Shown here: positions 9,628-18,470 of the stretch, one piece after another
How positions within the stretch are numbered: position 1 is the stretch's first letter
Layout of the letters: each line of letters begins with the position of its first letter
NCBI RefSeq assembly: GCF_012524075.1
Contig: NZ_JAAZUI010000009.1
Span: 1-64,000 of the forward strand
Direction: 5' to 3'
Origin: Lutibacter sp. B1
Lineage (GTDB): Bacteria; Bacteroidota; Bacteroidia; Flavobacteriales; Flavobacteriaceae
DNA length: 64,000 nucleotides
Notes under the pieces: model-generated
The model's input: only the letters and a program-made list of their open reading frames with translations
Databases searched by the model: none
What the model was told of the DNA's origin: nothing
Translations under genes and position numbers: made by a program

Positions 9628-10062
9628 ATGAAAAAAAATATCCTTTTAGCTTTAGCTTTTATTATTTCAGGAATTTTTATGGCTAATGCCCAATCTATTT
9701 TTGGAAAATGGAAAACTATTGATGATGAAACAGGAAACGAAAAATCAATTGTAGAAATTTACCAAGTAAACGGAAAAGCGTATGCTAAAGTAGTTCAATT
9801 ACTTGAAAAAGGTAAAGAAGACAAAGTTTGCGATAATTGTAAAGGCGAAAATAAAAACAAACCTATAAAAGGTATGGTTATTATTGATGGCTTAAAAAAA
9901 GATGGAGACGAATGGAATGGAGCAAAAATACTTGACCCGAAAACAGGCAAAGAATATAAATGCTATGTTACTTTAGAAGGTAATGATAAATTAAAAGTAC
10001 GTGGATATATTGGTTTTGCTTTAATTGGCAGAACACAATATTGGCACAAATTTACAGAGTGA
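9628..10062 (+). CDS. Exported DUF2147 domain protein
   Basis: 144-residue secreted protein with a clear signal peptide (MKKNILLALAFIISG...ANAQ, cut near residue 21). The mature part starts IFGKWKTIDDETGNEKSIVEIY and ends GFALIGRTQYWHKF, the pattern of DUF2147 small beta-barrel proteins. Two cysteines in CDNC (about residues 69-72) could form a disulfide. Function unknown. It follows kdsC by 33 bases on the same strand; no promoter box is clear in that gap. It converges on pcm with only 4 bases between the stops. Confidence 0.85.
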   Translation: MKKNILLALAFIISGIFMANAQSIFGKWKTIDDETGNEKSIVEIYQVNGKAYAKVVQLLEKGKEDKVCDNCKGENKNKPIKGMVIIDGLKKDGDEWNGAKILDPKTGKEYKCYVTLEGNDKLKVRGYIGFALIGRTQYWHKFTE

Positions 10063-10066
10063 AAAA

Positions 10067-10708
10067 TTAATTCTTTTTCTTCAATAATGGCACGAACCTG
10101 AATTCACCTAGTTCGTGCTTTTCAAAATCCTTTTCTCCAGTTCTAATAAATAAGGTCATTATTTGAATATCATCACCTACAGGTATAACCAACCTTCCTC
10201 CTATTTTTAATTGTGATAATAAAGGTTTTGGAACATAAGGCGCACCTGCAGTAACAATTATACCATCAAAAGGAGCATCTTCAGGTAACCCTAAATAACC
10301 ATCTCCAAAAATCATTTTTTTAGGTTTATAACCAATTTTAGGCAAAAACAACTTTGTTTTTTTAAATAACTCCTGCTGACGCTCAATAGTATAAACTTTA
10401 ACTCCCATCTCAATTAAAACAGCAGCTTGATACCCTGAACCTGTACCAATTTCTAAAATTTTATCACCTGATTTAGCTTTTAATAATTCCGATTGAAAAG
10501 CAACGGTATAAGGTTGAGAAATAGTTTGCTCTGCAGCTATAGGAAAAGCTTTATCTTGATATGCAAAATCAACAAACCCTGAATCCATAAATAAATGACG
10601 AGGTACTTTTGCTATTGCATCCAGCACGTTTTTATCAGTTATTCCTTTTTGTATTATTGTTTTTACCAGCTGGTTTCTAAGGCCTTGATGTTTGTGTGTA
10701 TCTTTCAC
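10067..10708 (-). CDS. pcm: Protein-L-isoaspartate O-methyltransferase
   Basis: 213-residue SAM-dependent repair enzyme that methylates isoaspartyl residues in damaged proteins. Motif I is ILEIGTGSGYQAAVLIEMG and the family-typical PRHLF and QTISQPYTVA stretches precede it. The start is GTG at 10706-10708: no ATG lies in frame upstream, and the N-terminus MKDTHKHQGLRNQLV is as expected for the family. A weak -7 like box (CAAATTTG, 10717-10724 on this strand) lies 8 bases before the GTG, so the leader would be very short. Confidence 0.95.
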   Translation of the reverse strand: MKDTHKHQGLRNQLVKTIIQKGITDKNVLDAIAKVPRHLFMDSGFVDFAYQDKAFPIAAEQTISQPYTVAFQSELLKAKSGDKILEIGTGSGYQAAVLIEMGVKVYTIERQQELFKKTKLFLPKIGYKPKKMIFGDGYLGLPEDAPFDGIIVTAGAPYVPKPLLSQLKIGGRLVIPVGDDIQIMTLFIRTGEKDFEKHELGEFRFVPLLKKKN

Positions 10709-10760
10709 TAAAAATTCAAATTTGAGAGGATAAAAATAGGAATAAATGCCTAAAGATTGT

Positions 10761-10768
10761 TATTTTTG
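10761..10768 (+). promoter_or_regulatory. Promoter -7 box (TATTTTTG) of the Gfo/Idh/MocA operon
   Basis: Exact TAnnTTTG match 26 bases before the ATG at 10795. No clear -33 TTG at the usual distance. Confidence 0.6.
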
Positions 10769-10794
10769 TTTATATAAAAATAAACATTCTTATT

Positions 10795-11754
10795 ATGCTA
10801 AAAGCTGGAGTTTTAGGTGCAGGTCATCTTGGGAAAATTCATTTAAAATTATTAAATCAGTCTGATAAATATAAATTAATAGGTTTTTATGATCCTATAA
10901 AGGAAAATGCAATTAAAGTTGAAAAAGAATTTGGTTACAAGGCATTTGATTCAATTGAAGAATTAATCAACGCTGTTGATGTGGTTGATATTGTAACACC
11001 TACTCTATCTCATTTTGATTGTGCTAAAGAAGCCATTGAAAAAGGTAAACATATTTTTATTGAAAAACCTATTACAAAAACAATAGAGGAAGCCGAAAAA
11101 ATTATTGAGCTTATAAAAAAACACAATGTAAAAGGACAAGTAGGTCATGTAGAGCGTTTTAATCCTGCATTTACAGCGGTTAAAAGTTCTATTAACAACC
11201 CTATGTTTATAGAATCTCACAGATTGGCAGAATTCAATCCACGAGGAACTGATGTACCTGTGGTTTTAGATTTAATGATACACGATATTGATGTAATTTT
11301 AAGTATTGTAAAATCTAAAGTTAAACATGTTAGCGCAAGCGGTGTTTCTGTAATTAGTGAAACTCCGGATATTGCCAATGCCAGAATCGAATTTGAAAAT
11401 GGTTGCGTTGCAAACTTAACTGCCAGTAGAATTTCATTAAAAAATATGCGTAAATCTCGCTTTTTCCAAAGAGATGCATATATTGCTGTAGATTTCTTTG
11501 AAAAAGCTACTGAAGTTGTTAAAATGAAAGACGCACCCGAAAATCCGGGCGATTATGATATGATTTTACAAAATGCTGAAGGTGTGAAAAAGCAAATTTA
11601 TTTTGAAAACCCTAAAATAGAAGCAAATAATGCTATTTTAGATGAACTGGAAACATTTGCTGACGCTATTAACAACAATACAATACCAATTGTTACTATT
11701 GAACAAGGCACCGATGCTTTGCGTGTGGCTCACATGATAATTAACGACTTCTAA
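10795..11754 (+). CDS. Gfo/Idh/MocA family oxidoreductase
   Basis: 319-residue NAD(P)-dependent oxidoreductase. The Rossmann motif GVLGAGHLGKIHLKLL is at residues 4-19 and the family hallmark EKPITKTIEEAEKI around residue 91. The C-terminal alpha/beta domain has VGHVERFNPAF, as in the sugar and inositol dehydrogenase families. The substrate cannot be told. First gene of a tight operon: the PhzF-like gene starts 1 base after its stop, and the dehydrogenase gene follows that by 3 bases. Confidence 0.93.
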   Translation: MLKAGVLGAGHLGKIHLKLLNQSDKYKLIGFYDPIKENAIKVEKEFGYKAFDSIEELINAVDVVDIVTPTLSHFDCAKEAIEKGKHIFIEKPITKTIEEAEKIIELIKKHNVKGQVGHVERFNPAFTAVKSSINNPMFIESHRLAEFNPRGTDVPVVLDLMIHDIDVILSIVKSKVKHVSASGVSVISETPDIANARIEFENGCVANLTASRISLKNMRKSRFFQRDAYIAVDFFEKATEVVKMKDAPENPGDYDMILQNAEGVKKQIYFENPKIEANNAILDELETFADAINNNTIPIVTIEQGTDALRVAHMIINDF

Positions 11755-11755
11755 A

Positions 11756-12538
11756 ATGACCATTTATCAAGTAGATGCTTTTACAAATGAGGTTTTTAAA
11801 GGAAACCCCGCTGCTGTTTGTCCTTTAAATGAATGGATTTCAGATAATCTGATGCAAAAAATTGCTGAAGAAAATAATTTATCTGAAACTGTTTTCTTTG
11901 TGAAAAATAACGATTTATTTGATATTAGGTGGTTTACGCCATCATGTGAAATTGATTTGTGCGGACATGCAACTTTAGCTGCTGCTCATATTCTTTTTTC
12001 TGAAATGGGTTTTAACAAATCTCAACTAAATTTCAACTCAAAAAGTGGCGTTTTAACTGTTACCAAAAATGATAATTGGTACACACTTAATTTCCCTTCA
12101 GAAGAAATAGAAGAAATTGAAACTCCTTTAATACTAAAACAAAGCTTAAATGTTCCTATATTAAAAACGTATAAAGGAAAATGGAAATGCTTAGTTGAAC
12201 TTGAAAATGAAGAAGTTATTAAAAATTTAGCACCAAATTTCAGTCTATTAAGCAGCTTAGAATTTCCGGGAATTATTGTTACTTCACAAGGAAATGAAGT
12301 AGATTTTGTATCTCGTTTTTTTGCACCAAAAATTGGAATTAACGAAGATCCTGTAACAGGTTCGGCACATACACTTTTAATACCATATTGGGCTAAAAAA
12401 TTAAACAAAAACAAACTTGAAGCTGTTCAACTCTCTAAAAGAAGCGGTTATTTGAAATGTAAATTTTTAAATGACAGGATTGAAATGAGCGGACAAGCTG
12501 TAACATATTTAAAAGGAAAACTAACTACACAAACATAA
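11756..12538 (+). CDS. PhzF family isomerase/epimerase
   Basis: 260 residues with the two-fold diaminopimelate-epimerase-like fold of PhzF proteins. N-terminal signatures are YQVDAFTNEVFKGNPAAVC and NNLSETVF (catalytic Glu); DLCGHATLAAAHIL follows, and the second half has NEDPVTGSAHTLL. Family members isomerise or epimerise small acids; only a few substrates are known, so none is assigned here. It is the middle gene of the 10795-13429 operon. Confidence 0.93.
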   Translation: MTIYQVDAFTNEVFKGNPAAVCPLNEWISDNLMQKIAEENNLSETVFFVKNNDLFDIRWFTPSCEIDLCGHATLAAAHILFSEMGFNKSQLNFNSKSGVLTVTKNDNWYTLNFPSEEIEEIETPLILKQSLNVPILKTYKGKWKCLVELENEEVIKNLAPNFSLLSSLEFPGIIVTSQGNEVDFVSRFFAPKIGINEDPVTGSAHTLLIPYWAKKLNKNKLEAVQLSKRSGYLKCKFLNDRIEMSGQAVTYLKGKLTTQT

Positions 12539-12541
12539 CTT

Positions 12542-13429
12542 ATGAAAAATATAGCCGTAATTGGAGCCGGAACTATGGGAAATGGTATTGCTCATGTATT
12601 TGCTCAAAATAATTACAACGTTAATTTAATTGATATCTCTCAAGAAGCTTTAGATAAAGGTTTAGCTACCATTACAAGTAACTTAGATCGTTTAGTGGCT
12701 AAAGAACATATTACTGGTGAAATTAAAACTCAAACATTACAAAATTTATCAACTTTTACTTCAATTACAGATGGAGTTAAAAATGTTGATTTAGTAATTG
12801 AGGCTGCTACTGAAAATGTGGATATAAAGCTTAAAATATTTAAACAATTGGATGAAGTGACTTCTCTCAATACTATTTTAGCTTCAAATACATCGTCCAT
12901 TTCAATTACAAAAATTGCTGCTGTTACTAACAGACCTGACAAAGTGATTGGAATGCATTTTATGAATCCTGTACCAATAATGAAATTAGTTGAAATTATT
13001 AGAGGTTATAATACTTCTAATGAAGTTACTAAAACAATTATGGCACTTTCTGAAAATTTACAAAAAGTTCCTGTTGAAGTAAATGACTATCCGGGTTTTG
13101 TTGCAAATCGAATTTTAATGCCAATGCTTAACGAAGCCATTGAAACTTTGTATAATGGTGTTGCCGGTGTTTATGAAATTGATACAGTTATGAAATTAGG
13201 GATGGCTCACCCAATGGGACCATTACAGTTAGCCGATTTTATTGGACTTGATGTTTGCCTATCTATTTTAAATGTAATGTACGACGGATTTAAAAACCCC
13301 AAATACGCTCCTTGCCCATTGCTTGTAAATATGGTACAAGCAGGTAAATTAGGAATAAAATCCGGTGAAGGATTTTATGATTACTCTGAAAGTAAAAAAG
13401 CTGAAAAAATAACTAAACAATTTCAATAG
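12542..13429 (+). CDS. 3-hydroxyacyl-CoA dehydrogenase (3-hydroxybutyryl-CoA type)
   Basis: 295-residue NAD-dependent dehydrogenase oxidising 3-hydroxyacyl-CoA to the 3-ketoacyl-CoA. The Rossmann motif IGAGTMGNGIAHVFAQ is at residues 6-21. The catalytic region is GMHFMNPVPIMKLVEII and the C-terminal domain begins DYPGFVANRILMPMLNEA. The size is that of the stand-alone Hbd/PaaH enzymes, not the large FadB fusion. It is the last gene of the operon and ends at a strong bidirectional terminator. A role in fatty acid, butyrate or phenylacetate use is possible; the neighbours do not decide. Confidence 0.94.
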   Translation: MKNIAVIGAGTMGNGIAHVFAQNNYNVNLIDISQEALDKGLATITSNLDRLVAKEHITGEIKTQTLQNLSTFTSITDGVKNVDLVIEAATENVDIKLKIFKQLDEVTSLNTILASNTSSISITKIAAVTNRPDKVIGMHFMNPVPIMKLVEIIRGYNTSNEVTKTIMALSENLQKVPVEVNDYPGFVANRILMPMLNEAIETLYNGVAGVYEIDTVMKLGMAHPMGPLQLADFIGLDVCLSILNVMYDGFKNPKYAPCPLLVNMVQAGKLGIKSGEGFYDYSESKKAEKITKQFQ

Positions 13430-13455
13430 AAAAAGCCGCTAAAAAGCGGCTTTTT
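13430..13455. terminator. Bidirectional intrinsic terminator
   Basis: Arms AAAAAGCCGCT and AGCGGCTTTTT with an AAAA loop, flanked by T runs in both directions. It serves the dehydrogenase operon (+) and the convergent coiled-coil gene (-). Confidence 0.9.
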
Positions 13456-13457
13456 TA

Positions 13458-13838
13458 CTATAAATATTTTAAAAAGAAGTCCATCATATCTTCTTTTAAG
13501 TCATAATGCATTTTAATAAATGTTTTCATTTCATCTTTTAATAAAATCTGTTTTTCTTGAAAAATAGTTTCAGGTTGATTTTCAAATTTTGCCTGTGCTA
13601 ATTCACGTTTTTTCATTCTAATCCTATGTCTTAAATGACCCATAACTTCACGTTCTCTAATAATTTTATTTTGGAAACCTTCTAATTGAATCATAACTTC
13701 ACTTCCAAGATTACGCATAGCAACATGTTCTAGCTTTTCTTCAAAATAATCCATTTCAGTTTCTTGAAATTTCAATTCTCTTTTCCAAACATCTAAATTA
13801 AAGTTTAGATCACTTAAGAATACTAACTGACTTTCCAT
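13458..13838 (-). CDS. Hypothetical coiled-coil protein, 126 aa
   Basis: I do not recognise a named family. The protein is almost wholly alpha-helical and highly charged, with heptad-like spacing (LNFNLDVWKRELKFQETEMD near the start, IIREREVMGHLRHRIRMKKR in the middle). No signal peptide or membrane segment is visible and it has no Cys. It is monocistronic: it ends at the terminator 13430-13455, and the ABC operon upstream ends at its own terminator (13973-14004). No good TAnnTTTG box is seen in 13839-13972, but a TGA-N6-TCA dyad lies at 13906-13919. A cytosolic coiled-coil or stress-type protein is a guess only. Confidence 0.7.
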   Translation of the reverse strand: MESQLVFLSDLNFNLDVWKRELKFQETEMDYFEEKLEHVAMRNLGSEVMIQLEGFQNKIIREREVMGHLRHRIRMKKRELAQAKFENQPETIFQEKQILLKDEMKTFIKMHYDLKEDMMDFFLKYL

Positions 13839-13972
13839 ATTATATTTGCTTTTAAGATTAGGTATATATTTATTATAAAGTTCATACTTTTATTTTATTT
13901 ATTTTCTGATAAAAATCATAAAGAAATTGTTTAAGAAGATATTTAACATATAAAAAGTATATTATAAAGGTA

Positions 13973-14004
13973 CAAAAAAAGCGTTTTAATTTAAATTAAA
14001 ACGC
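13973..14004 (-). terminator. Intrinsic terminator of the ABC export operon
   Basis: A perfect 24-base palindrome at 13981-14004 (arms GCGTTTTAATTT and its complement) is followed, on the minus strand, by a run of seven T at 13974-13980. Confidence 0.85.
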
Positions 14005-14034
14005 TCAAAAATCATCGATTAAATGAATTATATT

Positions 14035-15144
14035 TTATTCTTCTTCTTTTTCTTCTTTTTTAGATGTTTTATTCCAAATTTTTATTTCATCATCCATTGT
14101 AATACCCGATAAAACCTCAACATTAATTCCATCAGAAATTCCAAGTTCAACATCTTTTCTCTCAAATGCTTGATCTCCGGTTTTAACCTCCACATAGGGT
14201 GTTTCTGTTTTTTTATCAAACTGAAGTAAAGCCTCTTTTATTGATAACACACTATCTTTTTTATCTAAAACAATATCAGCATTAGCGCTATAACCAGCAC
14301 GTATAAAAAATTCATCATCTAAAGTAACATCTCCTTTAATTTTAAATTGAACTGCACCATTTTCTTCAGTTCCTTTTGGTGCTATAAAATTCAATTTAGC
14401 AGGATATTTTTTCTTTTCAATAGCTCCAAGTGAAACTTCTAAAACTGTACCATTTTTGATTTTCCCAACCTCAGCTTCATCAACTTTACCTTCAAAAATC
14501 ATTTTAGTCATATCTGCAATTGTAGCAATTGTTGTACCTGCATTAAAAGTATTACTTTCAATTACTTGATGTCCTTTACGCACCGGAATTTCTAAAATTG
14601 TACCGGAAATTTCAGCTTTCACATAGGTATTTGCTGTATTACCCATACCTGCTGCAGAACCTTTTTGAATAATTTGCAAATTATCTTTTGATACTCTTAA
14701 ATCTTGTAAAGCACTATTATAATTCAATTCTGCTGTTTCAAACTCTTGACGAGAAATTACTCCTTTTTCAAACAATCCTTTATTACGTTCATAAAGTGTT
14801 TTTGTATTTTCATAACGTAATTGAGCTGTTTTTACATTTCCTTTAGCACTATTTAATGATTGTTCATTAGGAACAACTCTAATTGTAGCAATTAAATCAC
14901 CAACTTCAACTTTGGCTCCTTCTTCAACATATACTTTTTCAATAATACCTGAAACTTTAGGTTTTATTTCTACCTCTTCTAAAGGAACAACTTTTCCTGT
15001 AGCAACTGTTTTTTTTACAATATTCGTTTTAAAAGGTTTTTCTGTTTCGTATTGGATAGGAGATTTACTGTTTTTTGCTCCAAACCAAGCTAAAACAGCT
15101 ATAAGCGCTACTCCTATTGATCCAAAAATTATTTTTTTCTTCAT
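14035..15144 (-). CDS. HlyD/MacA-like periplasmic adaptor of an ABC exporter
   Basis: 369-residue membrane fusion protein. One N-terminal membrane anchor (residues 4-20), then a barrel/lipoyl section with VKPKVSGIIEKVYVEEGAKV, an alpha-helical hairpin (about 95-160, KTLYERNKGLFEKGVISRQE), the second lipoyl half (SGTILEIPVRKGHQV), and a C-terminal barrel domain with an acidic EEKEEE tail. It is the last gene of the operon ATPase - permease - permease - adaptor, 41 bases after the second permease, and would couple the ABC pump to an outer membrane channel. No channel gene is in this operon; the TolC-like protein at 3989-5305 could be shared, but that is a guess. Confidence 0.92.
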   Translation of the reverse strand: MKKKIIFGSIGVALIAVLAWFGAKNSKSPIQYETEKPFKTNIVKKTVATGKVVPLEEVEIKPKVSGIIEKVYVEEGAKVEVGDLIATIRVVPNEQSLNSAKGNVKTAQLRYENTKTLYERNKGLFEKGVISRQEFETAELNYNSALQDLRVSKDNLQIIQKGSAAGMGNTANTYVKAEISGTILEIPVRKGHQVIESNTFNAGTTIATIADMTKMIFEGKVDEAEVGKIKNGTVLEVSLGAIEKKKYPAKLNFIAPKGTEENGAVQFKIKGDVTLDDEFFIRAGYSANADIVLDKKDSVLSIKEALLQFDKKTETPYVEVKTGDQAFERKDVELGISDGINVEVLSGITMDDEIKIWNKTSKKEEKEEE

Positions 15145-15185
15145 TAGTTGATTAATTTTCGTTTTATTGTTCTTTTTATTATCTT

Positions 15186-16430
15186 TTATTCTTCTCTTAA
15201 TGCTTCTATTGGTTTTATACTTACAGCTGTTTGTGCTGGAATTAAACCTATTAAAGTTCCCAAAACAACTAATGTTACAGCTGCTATTAAAATTACGGGG
15301 ATATCAACAGTAGGGTTTGTTAAAACTGAATCTTCTCCTTGCCCAATTGTAGTGTCAATTATCATTAATATAAATCCGCCTGATATTATTCCTAACGCCC
15401 CTGCTACACTTGTTAAAAATACAGACTCTAGAATAATTTGTCGTTTTACCTCCCAAGGTTTAGCTCCTAATGCACGACGTATACCTATTTCTTTAGTTCG
15501 CTCTTTTACTGTAATTAATAAAATATTTCCAATTGCAAATACACCTGCTATTAATGTTGCAATACCTACAAACCAAGTTAAAAATTGCATTCCTGTTAAA
15601 AAACCCATAAATTTTGCAAAAGCTTCTCCTAAATTAAAACTTCCAAATGCTCTTTCATCTTCCGGGTGTACTTTATGTAAGTTTCTTAAAAGTAATTTAA
15701 CATCGGCTTCAATTTGAGAAATATTATATTCCGGCTTACCAGTTATCATCATCCAACCCACTCTATCACCCATATTATAAACTTGTTGAAATGTGGTAAA
15801 AGGTATGTGTATATTTCCTTGTGGACCTCCGCCCCCTACATTACTTCGTTTATACATTCCAATAACGTTATAATTTATATTGTTAATCTTAATATACTGC
15901 CCAATAGGATATTCATCTTTATCAAAAAGTTGTTTGTAAATTTCTTCTTCAATTACACAAACCTTTTTATTTTCATTTATATCATTGTCATTTATAAACC
16001 GTCCGTACACTAACTCCTTTTTTTCAACCTTATCCAATTCTGGATAATCTCCAAAAATTCCAAAATTACCGGTTTTAAAATTATTTACTACTAAAGCTTG
16101 CGTTCTATAACGTGGTACAACAAATTCTAATCCTTTAATTTCTTTTCTAATATTATCAACATCAGATATCTTTAAAGTTAAAGATTTTCCTTCTTGAAAT
16201 CCTTTAAAGGGTTTACTTGTAGATTGTGCCCAAACAAATACACTGTTAGTTGCAAAGTTTCCAAATAAATTATTAAATTTATTTTCAACTCCTTTAGCAG
16301 CACCTAGTAAAACAACTAATAAAAAAATACCCCACATTACACCAATAATGGTAATAATTGTACGCATTTTATTTTTACGCACACTCTCAAATATTTCTTG
16401 CCAGGTATCGTTATCAAATAAAAATTTCAT
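15186..16430 (-). CDS. MacB-like ABC transporter permease (second of two)
   Basis: 414-residue FtsX/MacB-type permease. Layout: helix 1 near residues 20-45 (RTIITIIGVMWGIFLLVVLLG), a MacB periplasmic core domain (about 50-270), then three helices (about 285-400) with the coupling segment TVKERTKEIGIRRALGAKPWEV. It ends KPIEALREE as usual for the family. Its start lies 2 bases after the stop of the first permease gene. The two permeases are clearly related but diverged, which suggests a heterodimeric pump served by one separate ATPase. Confidence 0.93.
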   Translation of the reverse strand: MKFLFDNDTWQEIFESVRKNKMRTIITIIGVMWGIFLLVVLLGAAKGVENKFNNLFGNFATNSVFVWAQSTSKPFKGFQEGKSLTLKISDVDNIRKEIKGLEFVVPRYRTQALVVNNFKTGNFGIFGDYPELDKVEKKELVYGRFINDNDINENKKVCVIEEEIYKQLFDKDEYPIGQYIKINNINYNVIGMYKRSNVGGGGPQGNIHIPFTTFQQVYNMGDRVGWMMITGKPEYNISQIEADVKLLLRNLHKVHPEDERAFGSFNLGEAFAKFMGFLTGMQFLTWFVGIATLIAGVFAIGNILLITVKERTKEIGIRRALGAKPWEVKRQIILESVFLTSVAGALGIISGGFILMIIDTTIGQGEDSVLTNPTVDIPVILIAAVTLVVLGTLIGLIPAQTAVSIKPIEALREE

Positions 16431-16432
16431 AA

Positions 16433-17665
16433 TTATTCGTCGTTTAATGCTTCTATTGGTTTTATTTCAGCTGCTCTTTTAGCGGGTATATATCCTGCTA
16501 TTGTACCCGCAATTATAAGTACTATAGTTGCGCCTATAACTACATATGTCTCAACACTTGGGTTAACAATCCAATATTCTTCTAAACCGTTGCCAATAGC
16601 TTTTAAAGCAAAAACTCCAATCAATAAACCTGAGTAACCGGCAATGGCTGTAATAAAAACAGATTCTAACATAATCATACTAATTATTGATTTTGGGGTT
16701 GCTCCTAATGCTTTTCTAATTCCCATTTCTTTAGTTCGTTCTTTTACTATATATACCATAATATTACTTATGCCTATAATACCTGCAACTAAAGTTCCAA
16801 TACCAATAAAAAGAATAATAACATTAAGTACCATCATAAATTGTTGAACATTTTTTGTTCCTTCAGCATAATTATATACTCTTATAGCACTTTGATCTCT
16901 TGGGTCTACTTTATGTTTTTCTTTTAACATTATCGTTAATAGATTTGAAAATGCAAGCGCCTGATCAGCACTTAATTTTGAATTGTACGTAAGGCCAAAC
17001 ATATCAACCTCATCGTTTTCTTTATAAACACCTTGAATTGTTGAAAAAGGAGCATATATAAAACGCTCATCGTTATCACCACCCGGATCGTTAAATACTC
17101 CAATTACTTTATATGAAATTCCTTCTAAATTAATGTTTTTACCAAGAGCACTATATCCTCCAAACAAATCCTTCTCAACCATTCTACCAATTGCAACTAC
17201 TTTCGATCGTCTTTCAATATCTAAATAGCTTAAAAATCTTCCTTCTTGAATAACTGCTGATTCTAACGGCTGGTAATCTGGATAAACTCCCCTTATAGTA
17301 TATCTATTTTGTTCTCCTTTATAAGTTGCCTGCACATTAAATCGTTGTATAGATGGGCTAAAAAATTGAATTTCATTTTCAAATTTTTCATTTAAAAACT
17401 TAGAATCATCATTTCTAAATTGAATTTGCCTACCACTTTGTAAACCTTTATATGGCTTAGTTGTTCTTCCTGAATTTATGTATACAGAGTTTTCTGAATC
17501 TCCTGCAAAGTTTTTTTCAAATGTATGTTTTAAACCATTCCCAATTCCAAATAGAAGCGTAAATAATAATATAGCAAATGCTATAGTGAAACCAGACAAT
17601 GCTGTTCTTAATTTGTTTTTACTTATTGTCTGGAAAATTTCCTGCCAACGATCTAAATCAAACAT
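16433..17665 (-). CDS. MacB-like ABC transporter permease (first of two)
   Basis: 410-residue FtsX/MacB permease, paralogous to the next gene. It opens MFDLDRWQEIFQTISKNKLRT (compare WQEIFESVRKNKMRT in the other copy). It has the periplasmic core domain at about 45-265 and the C-terminal helices with IVKERTKEMGIRKALGATP, ending KPIEALNDE. Separated by 2 bases from the ATPase gene upstream and 2 bases from the permease downstream, so strictly operonic. Substrate unknown; MacB-like systems export peptides, lipids or small molecules by mechanical coupling. Confidence 0.93.
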   Translation of the reverse strand: MFDLDRWQEIFQTISKNKLRTALSGFTIAFAILLFTLLFGIGNGLKHTFEKNFAGDSENSVYINSGRTTKPYKGLQSGRQIQFRNDDSKFLNEKFENEIQFFSPSIQRFNVQATYKGEQNRYTIRGVYPDYQPLESAVIQEGRFLSYLDIERRSKVVAIGRMVEKDLFGGYSALGKNINLEGISYKVIGVFNDPGGDNDERFIYAPFSTIQGVYKENDEVDMFGLTYNSKLSADQALAFSNLLTIMLKEKHKVDPRDQSAIRVYNYAEGTKNVQQFMMVLNVIILFIGIGTLVAGIIGISNIMVYIVKERTKEMGIRKALGATPKSIISMIMLESVFITAIAGYSGLLIGVFALKAIGNGLEEYWIVNPSVETYVVIGATIVLIIAGTIAGYIPAKRAAEIKPIEALNDE

Positions 17666-17667
17666 AA

Positions 17668-18372
17668 TTATACACTAACTTTAATATTATTTTTATTGTT
17701 AGTTTTTTCATCGCTTATTATAACACCATCTTTCAAACGAACAATTCTATCAGTTTCTTCTGCAATATCTTCTTCGTGAGTAATTACAAAAACAGTCATT
17801 CCTTCCCTATTAATTTCTTTTAACAATTCCATTACTGAATGTGATGTTATCGAATCTAACGCTCCGGTTGGTTCATCTGCTAATATTACTTTTGGATTAG
17901 TAACTAAGGCACGTGCTACTGCTACACGTTGTTTTTCTCCTCCTGAAAGTTCACTGGGTAAATGATCAGCTCTATCTTTTAACCCTACTTTATCTAAATA
18001 CTGCAATGCTATTTTTTGACGTTCCTTTCTTCCCATACCTTGGTAATACAACGGAAGTGCAACATTTTCTAAGGCATTTTTATATGTAATTAAGTTAAAT
18101 GATTGAAATATAAAACCTAAGAATTTATTTCTAAGAATTGCTGCTTTTTTTTCGTCTAAATTTTCGATTAATTGCCCATTTAAATAATAATATCCTTCAT
18201 CATGCACATCTAACAAGCCAACTATGTTTAAAAGTGTGGATTTTCCCGATCCTGATGAACCCATAATTGATACAAATTCACCTTCTTTAATATGTAAATC
18301 CAACCCTTTTAGTACATGTAGAGAATCTTTTCCTATAGGGTAAGATTTGTGTAATTTTTCAATCTTAATCAT
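17668..18372 (-). CDS. ABC transporter ATP-binding protein (MacB/LolD type)
   Basis: 234-residue nucleotide-binding subunit. Walker A is GSSGSGKST (residues 38-46), the Q-loop lies in FIFQSFNLI, the signature is LSGGEKQRVAVARAL, Walker B is VILADEPTGALD and the switch His is in VFVITHEED. The short stand-alone form is as in LolD/FtsE-type exporters with separate permeases. First gene of the 4-gene export operon; a TATTTTCG box at 18390-18397 is the likely promoter. Confidence 0.96.
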   Translation of the reverse strand: MIKIEKLHKSYPIGKDSLHVLKGLDLHIKEGEFVSIMGSSGSGKSTLLNIVGLLDVHDEGYYYLNGQLIENLDEKKAAILRNKFLGFIFQSFNLITYKNALENVALPLYYQGMGRKERQKIALQYLDKVGLKDRADHLPSELSGGEKQRVAVARALVTNPKVILADEPTGALDSITSHSVMELLKEINREGMTVFVITHEEDIAEETDRIVRLKDGVIISDEKTNNKNNIKVSV

Positions 18373-18389
18373 TTGGTTATTGTTTTAAA

Positions 18390-18397
18390 CGAAAATA
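18390..18397 (-). promoter_or_regulatory. Variant -7 box (TATTTTCG) of the ABC export operon
   Basis: TAnnTTCG on the minus strand, its last G 18 bases from the ATG of the ATPase gene. One mismatch to TAnnTTTG. Confidence 0.4.
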
Positions 18398-18458
18398 TAA
18401 ATTGCAACCGAGACTAGTTATTAATATTATGTTAAAAGACGAATAAGCCTTAAATATG

Positions 18459-18466
18459 TAACTTTG
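18459..18466 (+). promoter_or_regulatory. -7 box (TAACTTTG) directly before the DCC-family GTG start
   Basis: Exact TAnnTTTG match whose last G is 5 bases before the GTG at 18471. Transcription is predicted to start at or next to the start codon, leaving no room for a ribosome binding site. Confidence 0.55.
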
Positions 18467-18470
18467 CCTA

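Noticed and set aside
12022-12414. Open frame of 130 codons on the minus strand
   Set aside because: Complement of the PhzF gene, which has clear family motifs.
15148-15717. Open frame of 189 codons on the plus strand
   Set aside because: Complement of the MacB-like permease; low-complexity Ile/Pro-rich protein of the kind produced by reading such genes backwards.
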